From Herbaspirillum chlorophenolicum (GTDB lineage: Bacteria; Pseudomonadota; Gammaproteobacteria; Burkholderiales; Burkholderiaceae_D): a stretch of 64,000 nucleotides of DNA. The stretch's first letter is position 1, and each line of letters begins with the position of its first letter. The DNA is taken from contig NZ_LFLT01000010.1 of the NCBI RefSeq assembly GCF_001189955.1, positions 1 through 64,000 on the forward strand, given 5' to 3'. A program made the position numbers and the translations under genes. A model generated the notes under the pieces. It worked only from the letters and a program-made list of their open reading frames with translations. It made no database searches and had not been told where the DNA came from. Positions 57,685 to 64,000 of this stretch are shown in pieces.

Positions 57685-58590
57685 ATGGATCAATTGACGG
57701 CAATGCGTACATTCCGTCACGTAGTCGACGCCGGGGGATTCTCGGCAGCGGCGCTGGTGCTGGACATGTCGCACAGCGTAGTGTCGCGCCAGGTGAGCCA
57801 GCTGGAGCAGGCGCTGGGCGCGCAATTGCTGAACCGCACCACGCGCCGCTTCGCCCTGACGGAAGTGGGGCAGGCCTACTATCAGCGCTGCGTACAGATC
57901 CTGGACCAGATCGAGGATGCGGCGCAAATGGTGCACCACCACCAGAGCCACCCTTCAGGCCTGCTGCGCATCAATGCGCCGATGGTGTTCGGCATCATGG
58001 AAGCCGGCAAGTGGCTGCCGGAATTCATGCGCAGCTATCCCGACCTCAAGGTCGACTTCGTGTGCAATGACCGTTTCGTGGACCTGATTGCCGAAGAGTT
58101 CGACGTCGGGTTGCGCATCACGCGTACGCTCCCGGATTCCACGCTGGTCGCCAAACGCCTGTGCGCCAGCGACATGGTATTGGTCGCCGCGCCTGCCTAC
58201 GTGAAACGGTACGGCGCGCCGCGCACTCCCGCTGACCTGGCGGCCCATAACTACATGGCGTATTCGCTGGCGCTGCAGACTACCGAACTGACTTTTTCCG
58301 GTCCGGACGGTGCGCTGTCCAATGTGGCCGTCAACGGTAATTTGCAGTCCAATACCGGCATGGTGGTATGCGATGCGGTACGCGCCGGCATGGGAATTAC
58401 CGCCTCGGCTACCTTCGTCGTATGTGAAGACCTGCGGCGTGGCGACCTGGTGCAGCTTTTGCCCGACTACCAGTTGCACTCACGCGACCTGTATGCGCTC
58501 TATCCGCAAAACCGCCACATGTCGCCCAAGGTGCGCGCCTTCGTCGACTTCGTCGGCGACTACTATGCCCGGAACTGCTGGGCGTTCTGA
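57685..58590 (+). CDS. LysR-family transcriptional regulator
   Basis: This 301-residue regulator starts at ATG 57685 after AAGGGGGA. The N-terminal winged helix (1-60) has MRTFRHVVDAGGFSAAALVLDMSHSVVSRQVSQLE and NRTTRRFALTEVGQAYY. The effector-binding domain (~90-300) has GLLRINAPMVFG and FDVGLRITRTLPDSTL, typical of the DsdA/CrgA subgroup. Targets are not evident; it is convergent with the cupin and isochorismatase genes and separated from them by a terminator. Confidence 0.9.
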   Translation: MDQLTAMRTFRHVVDAGGFSAAALVLDMSHSVVSRQVSQLEQALGAQLLNRTTRRFALTEVGQAYYQRCVQILDQIEDAAQMVHHHQSHPSGLLRINAPMVFGIMEAGKWLPEFMRSYPDLKVDFVCNDRFVDLIAEEFDVGLRITRTLPDSTLVAKRLCASDMVLVAAPAYVKRYGAPRTPADLAAHNYMAYSLALQTTELTFSGPDGALSNVAVNGNLQSNTGMVVCDAVRAGMGITASATFVVCEDLRRGDLVQLLPDYQLHSRDLYALYPQNRHMSPKVRAFVDFVGDYYARNCWAF

Positions 58591-58612
58591 ATATCGCTTA
58601 TCCGGCACAAAT

Positions 58613-58648
58613 AAAAACCCGCTGCAAACGTCGTTGCAGCGGGTTTTT
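58613..58648. terminator. Bidirectional terminator between LysR and cupin genes
   Basis: AAAAACCCGCTGCAA (stem arm 58618-58627) and TTGCAGCGGGTTTTT (58634-58643) form a perfect 10-bp GC-rich stem plus A/T tracts on both sides, with a 6-nt loop, between convergent genes. Confidence 0.93.
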
Positions 58649-58664
58649 ATTTTGGGGAATGCGT

Positions 58665-59123
58665 TTACTTCTTTTCGACCGGCACCAGGTCGAAATGATC
58701 CGCCTGATATTGGAACAGCACGCAATCGTCGCCCTTTTCACAGCCGCTGTAATGCGGCATGCGCGCCGGCAGGTTATAGAAGGAACCAGCCGGGTATTGG
58801 ATACGCTTGCCATCGATCACGGCGTAGAAGGTGCCCTTCAGGACCACCGTCGGCAGGTTCTGCGTATGCAGGTGGTAAGGATTGTCCTTGCCGGCCGGGA
58901 AGATCACGAAGGCGTCGTAAGGACCCTTGCCGGTGATGCTGCCGCGTACGTCGGCAACCTTGATGCCGCCGGTCCCAGGCAGTTCGCGCCATTGCAGTTC
59001 GGATGCGGGGAACGAGACCAGCGGTTGCGCCTTGGCTTCGGCTTTCCTGGCGTCGGCGGCCACGGTGGCGGAAGCGGCAGCGAGGCCGGCGATCAGCAGG
59101 GTTGCGGTAACGATACGTTTCAT
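58665..59123 (-). CDS. Exported cupin-domain protein
   Basis: This 152-residue precursor has a signal peptide (MKRIVTATLLIAGLAAASATVAA, cleaved near residue 23). The cupin barrel (~45-150) has metal-type ligands HLHT in YHLHTQNLP, and a later PARMPHYSG. Homologues include uncharacterised DUF4437-type periplasmic cupins. It starts 60 bp after the isochorismatase-family stop and is probably cotranscribed with it. Substrate and metal are unknown. Confidence 0.78.
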   Translation of the reverse strand: MKRIVTATLLIAGLAAASATVAADARKAEAKAQPLVSFPASELQWRELPGTGGIKVADVRGSITGKGPYDAFVIFPAGKDNPYHLHTQNLPTVVLKGTFYAVIDGKRIQYPAGSFYNLPARMPHYSGCEKGDDCVLFQYQADHFDLVPVEKK

Positions 59124-59183
59124 GTTGGTGTACTCCTTCAGTTGGGTGGATAAAACAAGAAGAAAGACAACGTCCTGTTCGGG

Positions 59184-59795
59184 TCAGGCCACGTCCATGT
59201 CGAGGATGTCGTTGGTGTTGAGCACGCTGCCGAAGGTATCGGCGATGCCGACCAGCGATGCGCGGTGCAGCGCGTCGTGTGCAATGACGCTGCCGTCCGG
59301 CGACGCGATGTCGCGCGTGGCGCAGGCATCGGCGGCTACGATTACTTCGAATCCGGCCGGCGCCGCATCGCGGGCCGCACCTGCCACGCAGGCATGGGTC
59401 ATCAGGCCGGTGATCAGCAAGGTCTTGATGCCGGCAGCCTTGAGTTGTGCGTCGATATCGGTGCCCTGGAAGACGCTGACATTGGCTTTCTTGACCAGGT
59501 GGTGATGCGCTGCCGGCTGGATGTCGGCGTGGATAGCGACGGTGGCGCCGTCTTCAGCGAAGATCGGCGTGCCGGCCGGCGTTACATGCTGCACATGGAA
59601 CACCGGCATGCGGTGGCGGTCGGCCATGGCAACCAGCCGCTTGGCGTTGGCCAGCGCAGCACGGCCATCGGGGATCGGCATCATGCCGGTGAAGTATTCG
59701 TTCTGGAAATCGATGACCAGCAGGGCGGTGCTGGCGGCCTCAAGCGACACCGGGACGAGTGCGCCGGCGATGCTGCGGATGGTGGGATGCGACAT
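59184..59795 (-). CDS. Isochorismatase-family cysteine hydrolase
   Basis: This 203-residue alpha/beta hydrolase has an intact catalytic triad: Asp29 (LLVIDFQNEY), Lys103 (HLVKKANVS) and Cys136 (THACVAGAAR), with the cis-peptide region LITGLMTHAC. The family includes nicotinamidase, isochorismatase, ureidoacrylate and N-carbamoyl hydrolases; no substrate-specific residues were recognised. The start is ATG 59795, with AGGAGCAGA upstream. It is the first gene of a pair with the exported cupin. Confidence 0.85.
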   Translation of the reverse strand: MSHPTIRSIAGALVPVSLEAASTALLVIDFQNEYFTGMMPIPDGRAALANAKRLVAMADRHRMPVFHVQHVTPAGTPIFAEDGATVAIHADIQPAAHHHLVKKANVSVFQGTDIDAQLKAAGIKTLLITGLMTHACVAGAARDAAPAGFEVIVAADACATRDIASPDGSVIAHDALHRASLVGIADTFGSVLNTNDILDMDVA

Positions 59796-59933
59796 GTTCT
59801 GCTCCTGGTTGATTGACGACAGGACGCAGCATAGTCAGGCGCTCGCGTGCCGCACAGTAGCTGCACACGACAAGACCTGTGCTGAAAACGCACAAATCAG
59901 GAAGGACGGGTTTCAGGAAGGAGGGGCTTTGCC

Positions 59934-60401
59934 TCAGTCGGGGATCGGCAGCGGGCTGGCCGGTTTGATCTCCTCCATACACACCATCGAGCGCACGCCG
60001 GCCACGCCCGGCACCTGCATCAGGCGGTCGGTAAGGAAGGAGGACAGGCTTTTGAGGTCGACCGCGGCCACCTTGAGCAGGTAATCGAAGTCGCCTGAAA
60101 TGGTGTAGCACTCCAGGATTTCCGGGAATTGCCGGATCGCTTTTTCCACACTGCGCACCTGCTTGAATTGTTCGCGCGCCAGCGAGAGGCTGACGAAGGC
60201 GATCACGCCCAGCCCCAGCGCGGCCGGCTCGACCTGGGCCGCATAGCCGCGGATCACGCCTTCCTGCTCCAGCCGCTGCACGCGGCGGTAGCACTGCGGA
60301 GGCGACAGGTTCACCTTGTCCGACAATTCGACATTGCTGGCGCGGCCGTTCTGCTGCAAGGTTTCCAGAATAATGCGGTCGAAACGATCGAATTTTTCCA
60401 T
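59934..60401 (-). CDS. Lrp/AsnC-family transcriptional regulator
   Basis: This 155-residue protein has an N-terminal HTH (1-60; FDRIILETLQQNGRASNVELSDKVNLSPPQCYRRVQRLEQEGVI split over the helices) and a RAM ligand domain (~65-150; VIAFVSLSLAREQFKQV, ECYTISGDFDYLLKVAAVDL). It is divergent from rocD-ctlX with 162 bp between starts. The AT-rich segment at about 60405-60475 contains ATTTTAGTATTTAAAGGAATAAAAA-type AT tracts typical of Lrp-bound DNA. Likely an arginine/ornithine-responsive local activator. Confidence 0.9.
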   Translation of the reverse strand: MEKFDRFDRIILETLQQNGRASNVELSDKVNLSPPQCYRRVQRLEQEGVIRGYAAQVEPAALGLGVIAFVSLSLAREQFKQVRSVEKAIRQFPEILECYTISGDFDYLLKVAAVDLKSLSSFLTDRLMQVPGVAGVRSMVCMEEIKPASPLPIPD

Positions 60402-60563
60402 GATGATGGATTTTTAGAATGAATCGTTCATATTTTAGTATTTAAAGGAATAAAAACGAACAGTAATTTCATTCTGTTGAAACTATCATGTATCCATGGA
60501 ATCAATTGGCGGTGCCGGGCGGATCTTGCCGCAAAGGCTGCGCCAATGTGCATGGGAGGCAAT

Positions 60564-61805
60564 ATGAATGCCCGCATCGGTAACCTGCACATCGCATTGG
60601 AACAACGCTATTGCGCGCACAACTACGCACCGCTGCCGGTAGTGCTTAGCCGGGGGCACGGTGTCTGGCTGTGGGACGACCAGGGGCATCGCTACATGGA
60701 CATGATGTCGGCCTATTCGGCCGTCAGCTTCGGCCATGCCAACGTCGCGCTGGTGGAAGCGTTGACGCAGCAGGCGCAGCGTCTCTCGGTGACTTCGCGC
60801 GCCTTCTACAGCGACCGGCTGGGGCTGTTCCTGCAACGCCTGTGCGAGATGACAGTAATGGAACGCGCGCTGCCCATGAACAGCGGCGCCGAGGCGGTGG
60901 AGACGGCCATCAAGGCTGCGCGCAAATGGGCCTACAAGCGCAAGGGCGTGGCCGATGGCCGTGCGCGCATCGTGGTGTGCCGCGGCAACTTCGCAGGCCG
61001 CACCACCACCATTGTCGGTTTCTCGTCGGAGGCGCAGTACCGTGACGGCTTCGGCCCTTTCGACGGCGGCTTCGACAGCGTGCCGTTCGGCGATGCCGCC
61101 GCACTGGAAGCGGCCATCACGCCCGATACCGCCGCCTTCCTGGTCGAGCCCATCCAGGGCGAAGGCGGCATCATCGTGCCGCCCGAGGGTTACCTGCGGC
61201 AATGCCGCGAAATTTGTACGCGCCATCGCGTCCTGATGATTTGCGATGAGGTGCAGACCGGGCTGGGGCGTACCGGCAGGCTGCTGGCTTGCGACCACGA
61301 AGGCGTCCGGCCCGATGGCTTGGTGCTGGGCAAGGCGCTGGGCGGCGGCTTGTTGGCGGTGTCGGCTTTCCTCGCATCGAGCGAGGTGATGGATGTGTTT
61401 TCCCCGGGCGACCATGGCAGTACCTTCGGCGGTAACGCGCTGGCGGCGGCAGTCGGCTTCAAGGCGCTGGAGCTGCTGCAGGATGGCGCCCTGGCGGCCA
61501 ATGCCGAGCGGCTCGGGAGGCGTTTGCGCGAGGGCTTGCGCGCCATCGGCCATCCGGCGATCCGCGAGGTGCGCGGCAAGGGTTTGCTGATCGGCATGGA
61601 TCTCGATCCCCATGTGATCGGTGCGCGGGCGTTTTGCGAACGCCTGATGGCGCACGGCATTCTGTCCAAGGAAACCCACGAAACCGTGGTGCGCTTCGCG
61701 CCGCCGCTGGTGATCGACGACGAACAGATCGATACCGCCTTGCGCGCCATCGGCGAGGTTTTCCATGAAATCCCGCTAGTCCAACCACAAGGAGAATCAA
61801 CATGA
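60564..61805 (+). CDS. rocD: Ornithine aminotransferase
   Basis: RocD transfers the delta-amino group of ornithine to 2-oxoglutarate, giving glutamate semialdehyde. From ATG 60564 (after GGGAGGCA) it has 413 residues; the open frame upstream to 60477 is in the promoter. PLP-dependent class III motifs include LPMNSGAEAVETAIKAARKW, VEPIQGEGGIIVPP, ICDEVQTGLGRTG, Lys257 in VLGKALGGG (Schiff base) and HGSTFGGN. The VRFAPPLVI tail matches ornithine rather than acetylornithine enzymes. It overlaps ctlX by ATGA. Confidence 0.9.
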   Translation: MNARIGNLHIALEQRYCAHNYAPLPVVLSRGHGVWLWDDQGHRYMDMMSAYSAVSFGHANVALVEALTQQAQRLSVTSRAFYSDRLGLFLQRLCEMTVMERALPMNSGAEAVETAIKAARKWAYKRKGVADGRARIVVCRGNFAGRTTTIVGFSSEAQYRDGFGPFDGGFDSVPFGDAAALEAAITPDTAAFLVEPIQGEGGIIVPPEGYLRQCREICTRHRVLMICDEVQTGLGRTGRLLACDHEGVRPDGLVLGKALGGGLLAVSAFLASSEVMDVFSPGDHGSTFGGNALAAAVGFKALELLQDGALAANAERLGRRLREGLRAIGHPAIREVRGKGLLIGMDLDPHVIGARAFCERLMAHGILSKETHETVVRFAPPLVIDDEQIDTALRAIGEVFHEIPLVQPQGEST

Positions 61806-62683
61806 AGCCGCAACGCCACGAGGTCTTCCTGATGTGCCCGCCAGGACACTTCGAAGTGTCCTATGTGATCAATCCCTGGATGGAAGGCAATGTCGCGCTT
61901 GGCGACCAGGCACTGGCCGCCCGGCAGTGGCAGGCGCTGCGCGACGGGCTGGGGCAGGTGGCCGAGGTACGCGAGATGCCGTCCGCCGCCGGCCTGCCGG
62001 ACATGGTATTTACCGCCAACGGCGGCCTGGTGCTGGAGGACAAGGTGGTGCTGTCGCGCTTTCGCCATGCCGAGCGCCAGGGGGAGGAAGCGCATTTCGC
62101 CGGATGGTTCGCGGAACAGGGTTTGCGCGTGCTGCGCATGCCTGATGCGATCGCCTTCGAAGGCGCCGGCGACGCCTTGCTGGACCGGCAGTCCGAACTG
62201 CTATGGATGGGGTACGGCCATCGCACCGACGTGCGTGCTGCGCCGTTGATCGCCGGCTGGCTGGACATCGAAGTGCAATCGCTGCAACTGGCCGATCCGC
62301 GCTTCTATCATCTGGATACCTGTTTCTGTCCGCTCGAAGGCGGCCATGTGATGTACTACCCGGCCGCGTTCGATGCCGCTTCGCAAAAGGCGATCTCCTG
62401 CCGGGTGCCGCAGCAGCGGCGCATTGTCGTCGGCGAGCAGGATGCACTGGATTTCGCCTGCAATACCGTCAATGCCGGCCGCCATGTGTTCCTGAACCGG
62501 GCCTCGCCGCCATTGCGCACACAGCTGGAGGACAAGGGATTCGAGGTGCATGAGACACCGTTGTCCGAATTCATGAAGGCTGGCGGCGCCGCCAAGTGCC
62601 TGACCCTCAAGTTGACGGAACCGCGCCGGCGCGCGGCCAATGCCGGCCGGCTGGCGGAGGGGACGGTGCGCTTGTCGGCGTAA
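61802..62683 (+). CDS. ctlX: Amidinotransferase/DDAH-family hydrolase, probable citrulline hydrolase CtlX
   Basis: This 293-residue pentein-fold enzyme has the catalytic set of guanidine-group hydrolases: Asp67 (LPDMVFTANGG), FEGAGDALL, His170 (FYHLDTCFCPL) and nucleophile Cys266 (GGAAKCLTLKL). The family includes dimethylargininase and arginine deiminase; the subgroup found beside rocD and an AsnC regulator is known as CtlX and releases ornithine from citrulline. Here it shares an ATGA overlap with rocD, so product ornithine would go straight to RocD. Arginine or dimethylarginine remain possible substrates. Confidence 0.82.
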   Translation: MKPQRHEVFLMCPPGHFEVSYVINPWMEGNVALGDQALAARQWQALRDGLGQVAEVREMPSAAGLPDMVFTANGGLVLEDKVVLSRFRHAERQGEEAHFAGWFAEQGLRVLRMPDAIAFEGAGDALLDRQSELLWMGYGHRTDVRAAPLIAGWLDIEVQSLQLADPRFYHLDTCFCPLEGGHVMYYPAAFDAASQKAISCRVPQQRRIVVGEQDALDFACNTVNAGRHVFLNRASPPLRTQLEDKGFEVHETPLSEFMKAGGAAKCLTLKLTEPRRRAANAGRLAEGTVRLSA

Positions 62684-62686
62684 GGC

Positions 62687-63277
62687 TTACCTGCCGATCA
62701 CCAGCGGCAGGTGGCGCCAGAACAGTTCCGCGCCCAGATGCACCTTGTCTTGCCAGTCGCTGGCCGAATCGTCGTCGGCGCCGTCGGTGATGAACTTGAA
62801 GGCGCGCCAGGGCACGCCGAAGTGGCGGCACACGCGGGCGATGGCGAACAGCTCCATGTCCACCAGGTCGATCTTCTGCTGCAGCAGCCAGTCGTCGGTG
62901 GCGGTGACGAAGCTGTCGCCGGTGCCGCACACCACACCGGGATAGCCCGATTCCAGCCGCGCCGGCTGCTCGGTTTCGCTCACCAAGGGCGTGACGCCGC
63001 GCGGCGCCAGCGGCATGGCCATCATGTCGCGCTGGACTACGGCGGCCACTTCCAGCAGGCCATCGTGCAGAGGGTCGATCTTGCCGGCGGTGCCGAAGTT
63101 GATCACCAGCTCGGGTTTGCCGGCCAGGATGCGCTGGGCCGTGTGCAGGGCGGCATTGACCTTGCCGACGCCGCAGTAGACCACTTCCACGTTGGGAGGG
63201 GCATCGGCGGCGTCGAGTTCGCTTTCAAGGGCGGCGAGGATGACGATGCGGGAGAACGGGTTCGAAGGCTGTGACAT
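62687..63277 (-). CDS. MTA/SAH nucleosidase-like phosphorylase-superfamily protein
   Basis: This 196-residue protein has a purine nucleoside phosphorylase-1 fold. VILAALESELDA at the start, CGVGKVNAALHTAQRIL, LVINFGTAGKID, LVDMELFAIARVC (the VDME ribose-binding motif) and FKFITDGADDDSASDW (catalytic acid Asp) are present. It is shorter than typical MtnN (~230 residues), so substrate range is uncertain; it would cleave S-adenosylhomocysteine or methylthioadenosine. It is divergent from metH, linking both to the methyl cycle. The stop lies 3 bp from the convergent ctlX stop. Confidence 0.82.
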   Translation of the reverse strand: MSQPSNPFSRIVILAALESELDAADAPPNVEVVYCGVGKVNAALHTAQRILAGKPELVINFGTAGKIDPLHDGLLEVAAVVQRDMMAMPLAPRGVTPLVSETEQPARLESGYPGVVCGTGDSFVTATDDWLLQQKIDLVDMELFAIARVCRHFGVPWRAFKFITDGADDDSASDWQDKVHLGAELFWRHLPLVIGR

Positions 63278-63355
63278 GGGATGTTGTTGTTTTGAAATGT
63301 TGCGATCTTGCCGGGCGCAAGCGCCCGCCGCTGGGGAAGGATAGCCCCTTTGGCG

Positions 63356-63361
63356 TATAAT
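63356..63361 (+). promoter_or_regulatory. TATAAT -10 element upstream of metH
   Basis: A perfect TATAAT lies ~105 bp before the metH ATG in the gap with the nucleosidase gene. No consensus -35 sits 16-18 bp upstream, so an activator may be needed. Coordinates are good to about one base. Confidence 0.5.
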
Positions 63362-63382
63362 TTAGCCATATTTTTTCGCCCT

Positions 63383-63412
63383 AAAACCGGCCCTGCGACG
63401 GCCGTTTTTTTT
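63383..63412 (+). terminator. Terminator-like hairpin in the metH leader
   Basis: AAAACCGGCC, loop CTGCGAC, GGCCG, then eight T residues form an intrinsic-terminator-like structure lying between the -10 element and the metH start. Its place inside the leader suggests attenuation, though it may instead end transcripts entering from elsewhere. Confidence 0.5.
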
Positions 63413-63464
63413 GTCCCGGCTCCGGGACATGGCGCATTTCCGCTCCAAGACGAGAACCAGCCAG

Positions 63465-64000
63465 ATGAAGCCAAACGAACTCTGCCAGACCGAATTGCTG
63501 TTGCGCGACCTGATGTCCAAGCGCATCCTGATCCTCGATGGCGCCATGGGCACCATGATCCAGCAGTACAAGCTGACCGAGGAAGATTACCGTGGCGAGC
63601 GTTTCGCCGACTTCAGCGTTCCCGACAAGGAGCTTTTCGTCAAAGGCAACAACGAGTTGCTGTCCCTGACCCAGCCGCACATCATCCAGGAAATCCACGA
63701 GCAGTACCTGGCGGCCGGTGCCGACCTGATCGAAACCAATACCTTCGGCGCCACCGGCGTCGCCCAGGACGATTACCACATGGCCCATCTCGTCTACGAG
63801 ATGAACCTGAAGTCGGCCCAGCTCGCGCGTGCCGCCTGCGACAAGTATTCGACGCCCGACAAGCCGCGTTTCGTGGCCGGCGCCCTCGGCCCCACGCCCA
63901 AGACCGCCTCGATCTCGCCGGACGTCAACGACCCGGCCGCGCGTAACGTCACCTTCGACCAGTTGGTGGCCTCGTATCTGGAGCAGACCCGCGCGCTGGT
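63465..64000 (+). CDS. metH: Methionine synthase, N-terminal homocysteine-binding part (runs off window)
   Basis: The frame opens at ATG 63465 ([12 protein letters not shown]; a second ATG at 63429 is in frame) and is still open at the right edge, giving 178 residues. It begins with the homocysteine S-methyltransferase barrel: [45 protein letters not shown], and [17 protein letters not shown]. MetH transfers the methyl of methyl-THF to homocysteine through cobalamin. Many Burkholderiales split the enzyme into two genes; whether this one is split lies beyond the window. Confidence 0.92.
   Translation, partial: MKPNELCQTELLLRDLMSKRILILDGAMGTMIQQYKLTEEDYRGERFADFSVPDKELFVKGNNELLSLTQPHIIQEIHEQYLAAGADLIETNTFGATGVAQDDYHMAHLVYEMNLKSAQLARAACDKYSTPDKPRFVAGALGPTPKTASISPDVNDPAARNVTFDQLVASYLEQTRAL

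Noticed and set aside
63278-63464. SAH or SAM riboswitch before metH
   Set aside because: I looked for the conserved GAGGAGCG-type SAH core and SAM elements and did not find them.

Overview
The window is chromosomal DNA of a high-GC betaproteobacterium, most likely Oxalobacteraceae (Herbaspirillum/Collimonas/Janthinobacterium-like). The basis is gene content and order (complete atpIBEFHAGDC, hemE-priA-argS, a MidA-family gene, ttcA-folB, a DUF883/holin/YqjK-like trio) and the protein sequence style; no database search was possible. I see no insertion sequence, prophage or CRISPR array. About 61 real protein genes and one tRNA are supported. Nearly all other long open frames are antisense or out-of-frame shadows of GC-rich genes.

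Region 1 (1-14675) is a surface-polysaccharide locus. On the minus strand lie a beta-propeller/methyltransferase-like fusion, an FkbM-type methyltransferase and a GT-B glycosyltransferase. On the plus strand is an operon of rfbF (TTG start), a 3,5-epimerase-like cupin, a C-methyltransferase and a large unrecognised protein. Converging on it from the minus strand is rfbG-galE-rfbB-rfbA-rfbC-rfbD. Together these encode UDP-galactose supply, the full dTDP-L-rhamnose pathway, and a CDP-6-deoxyhexose branch (RfbF, RfbG, epimerase, C-methyltransferase) whose genes are split between the two operons. No rfbH is present, so a C-methylated 6-deoxysugar is more likely than a 3,6-dideoxyhexose.

Region 2 (15139-29418) is housekeeping and envelope stress: an SDR(FolM-like)-folB-ttcA operon, a MidA-family methyltransferase, DUF2905, an OmpR/QseB-PmrA-type two-component system followed by a DegQ/HtrA protease with CTTAA(G/T) repeats in its promoter, a KefC-like K+/H+ antiporter with its KefG-like ancillary flavoprotein, a PuuD-like amidotransferase, the membrane trio, an OmpA-family lipoprotein and a membrane-anchored cytochrome c.

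Region 3 (29651-37306) starts with tRNA-Arg(CCG). It then holds a minus-strand catabolic set (DHDPS-family lyase, GntR regulator, DpkA-like imino-acid reductase, MHS-family transporter), probably for hydroxyproline or a related cyclic imino acid. Three of its promoters share the motif ATTTT(A/C)TACAAT(A/C)T. A TonB-dependent siderophore receptor follows.

Region 4 (37884-49517) holds the ATP synthase operon behind a clear sigma70 promoter, a CoA-binding protein, a PPK2 kinase, a periplasmic protein that looks like cyclohexadienyl dehydratase (PheC) rather than a plain solute-binding protein, and hemE. The 744-bp gap between hemE and priA carries two diverged copies of a ~210-bp module. Each copy has three DnaA boxes at nearly constant spacing flanking AT-rich DNA. 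This is the most unusual element in the window.

Region 5 (49518-64000) contains priA, a DUF6622 membrane protein, argS, a SPOR protein, dsbA, an SDR, fmt, a LysR regulator, an isochorismatase-like hydrolase with a cupin, a divergent Lrp/rocD-ctlX arginine-citrulline-ornithine module, an MTA/SAH nucleosidase-like gene and the 5' part of metH.
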